Source of the DNA: JBEINZ01 sp040377825
Lineage (GTDB): Bacteria; Pseudomonadota; Alphaproteobacteria; Rhizobiales; Ancalomicrobiaceae
NCBI GenBank assembly: GCA_040377825.1
Contig: JBEINZ010000183.1
Location: forward strand, 1 to 6,579
Length of the DNA: 6,579 bases
Direction of reading: 5' to 3'
The position numbers and the translations under genes are program-made. The notes under the pieces are model-generated. The model saw only the letters and a list, made by a program, of their open reading frames with translations. It ran no database searches and was not told where the DNA came from. Of the stretch, positions 5,966-6,579 are shown in pieces (position 1 is the first letter of the stretch; each line of letters opens with the position of its first letter).

Positions 5966-6579
5966 CAAGCCGAGATTGGATGCGCGGCCCCAACCAAGCG
6001 GCCGTCGCGATAGAGCATGAGACGCTTCGGCGCCAAGCGGACGTCGCGGCCTAGATCGAGATCGCGGCCGCCGACCGTCTGCGCCTTCAGGACGGTCCCG
6101 TCCTCAGTCGCGGCGACGAGGCGGCGAACCGATCCGAGATCGATCAGCCGCTGCAGTCGCGCCCCGACGCCGACACCATCGGCGAGATCGAGATCCTCCG
6201 GCCGCACGGAGCCGTCATAGGCGCCGTCCGCCACGTCGCAGGCGAGGTCGAGGCCGAGCCATTTCAGCCGCCCTCCTCTTGCCTTGGCCGGCGCGGTGTT
6301 CATCAGGCCGATGAAGCCGGCGACGAAGCTCGTCCGAGGCTCGGCATAAAGCTCGGCCGGCCGGCCGGTTTGCTCGAACCGGCCGTCATTCATGACGACG
6401 ATCCGATCGGCGATCTCCATCGCCTCTTCCTGGTCATGCGTGACGAAAACGATGGTGAGGCCGAGGCGATGCTGCAGCGCCTTCAACTCGTCGCGCAGCC
6501 GCATGCGAAGATGGGCATCAAGCGCCGAGAAGGGCTCGTCCATGAGCAGCACCTTTGGCTCGACCACGAGGCAACGCGC
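5965..6579 (-). CDS. ABC importer ATP-binding subunit (PotA/UgpC-like), 5' end beyond window
   Basis: The C-terminal 204 residues of an ABC ATPase; the frame is open to the right edge (ARCLVVEPKV). Numbered from the edge, Walker B is LLMDEP (11-16), the D-loop is SALD (18-21), and the switch histidine is in FVTHDQEEAM (H48). MNDGRFEQTGRPAELYAEP and FVAGFIGLMN follow. Walker A, the Q-loop and the LSGGQ signature lie outside the window. From about residue 95 a TOBE-type regulatory domain begins, with SVRPEDLDL near 124-132. The family energises uptake by binding-protein-dependent importers of sugars, polyamines, iron, glycerol-3-phosphate or phosphonates. The DQEEAMEIADRIVVMNDG stretch and the FIGLMN stretch lean towards the polyamine/opine/phosphonate branch, but the substrate cannot be settled. 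It is directly followed by the PHP hydrolase gene, which suggests the imported compound is hydrolysed. Confidence 0.93.
   Translation of the reverse strand, partial: ARCLVVEPKVLLMDEPFSALDAHLRMRLRDELKALQHRLGLTIVFVTHDQEEAMEIADRIVVMNDGRFEQTGRPAELYAEPRTSFVAGFIGLMNTAPAKARGGRLKWLGLDLACDVADGAYDGSVRPEDLDLADGVGVGARLQRLIDLGSVRRLVAATEDGTVLKAQTVGGRDLDLGRDVRLAPKRLMLYRDGRLVGAAHPISA

Noticed and set aside
5063..6013. Plus-strand ORF of 316 codons across the PHP gene
   Set aside because: It lies antisense to a gene with clear catalytic motifs. Its translation is Arg-rich and without domain features, as expected of an opposite-strand shadow in G+C-rich DNA.

Overview
The window is G+C-rich, with strong codon bias in its core genes. 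Its gene families are typical of a soil or plant-associated alphaproteobacterium: a NIT-type chemoreceptor carrying a PilZ domain, a CehA/McbA-type PHP metallohydrolase beside a PotA/UgpC-like ABC ATPase, and an MBL hydrolase with a C-terminal winged helix. The genus cannot be fixed from the sequence. All five supported genes lie on the minus strand, so the window is best read from right to left. The genes at both ends are cut by the window edges.

Right end (4628-6579): the C-terminal part of an ABC importer ATPase is followed after 11 nt by a PHP-domain metallohydrolase. They look like the tail of one uptake-and-hydrolysis operon whose permease and binding-protein genes would lie beyond the right edge. 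The substrate is unknown; a phosphoester or related small molecule is an inference.

Middle (4130-4627): about 500 bases without a convincing gene. This stretch is more AT-rich and holds the chemoreceptor leader, a 13-bp imperfect inverted repeat, and two very short ORFs of doubtful reality.

Centre (1802-4129): a 775-residue transmembrane chemoreceptor built as TM, NIT sensor, TM, HAMP, MCP signalling domain and PilZ. The PilZ domain keeps both halves of the c-di-GMP binding signature. This one protein could therefore join an external signal (possibly nitrate/nitrite), c-di-GMP level and CheA/CheW signalling. It is the most interesting item in the window.

Left part: after two hairpins (1707-1793) comes an MBL-fold hydrolase (762-1673) with all metal ligands present. 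At the left edge is the N-terminal two thirds or so of an XRE-HTH/ImmA-IrrE protein (1-606). It has a visibly lower G+C content and is probably accessory. It has no ATG start and is cut before its expected HExxH motif. No RNA genes, CRISPR arrays, insertion sequences or attachment sites were seen.
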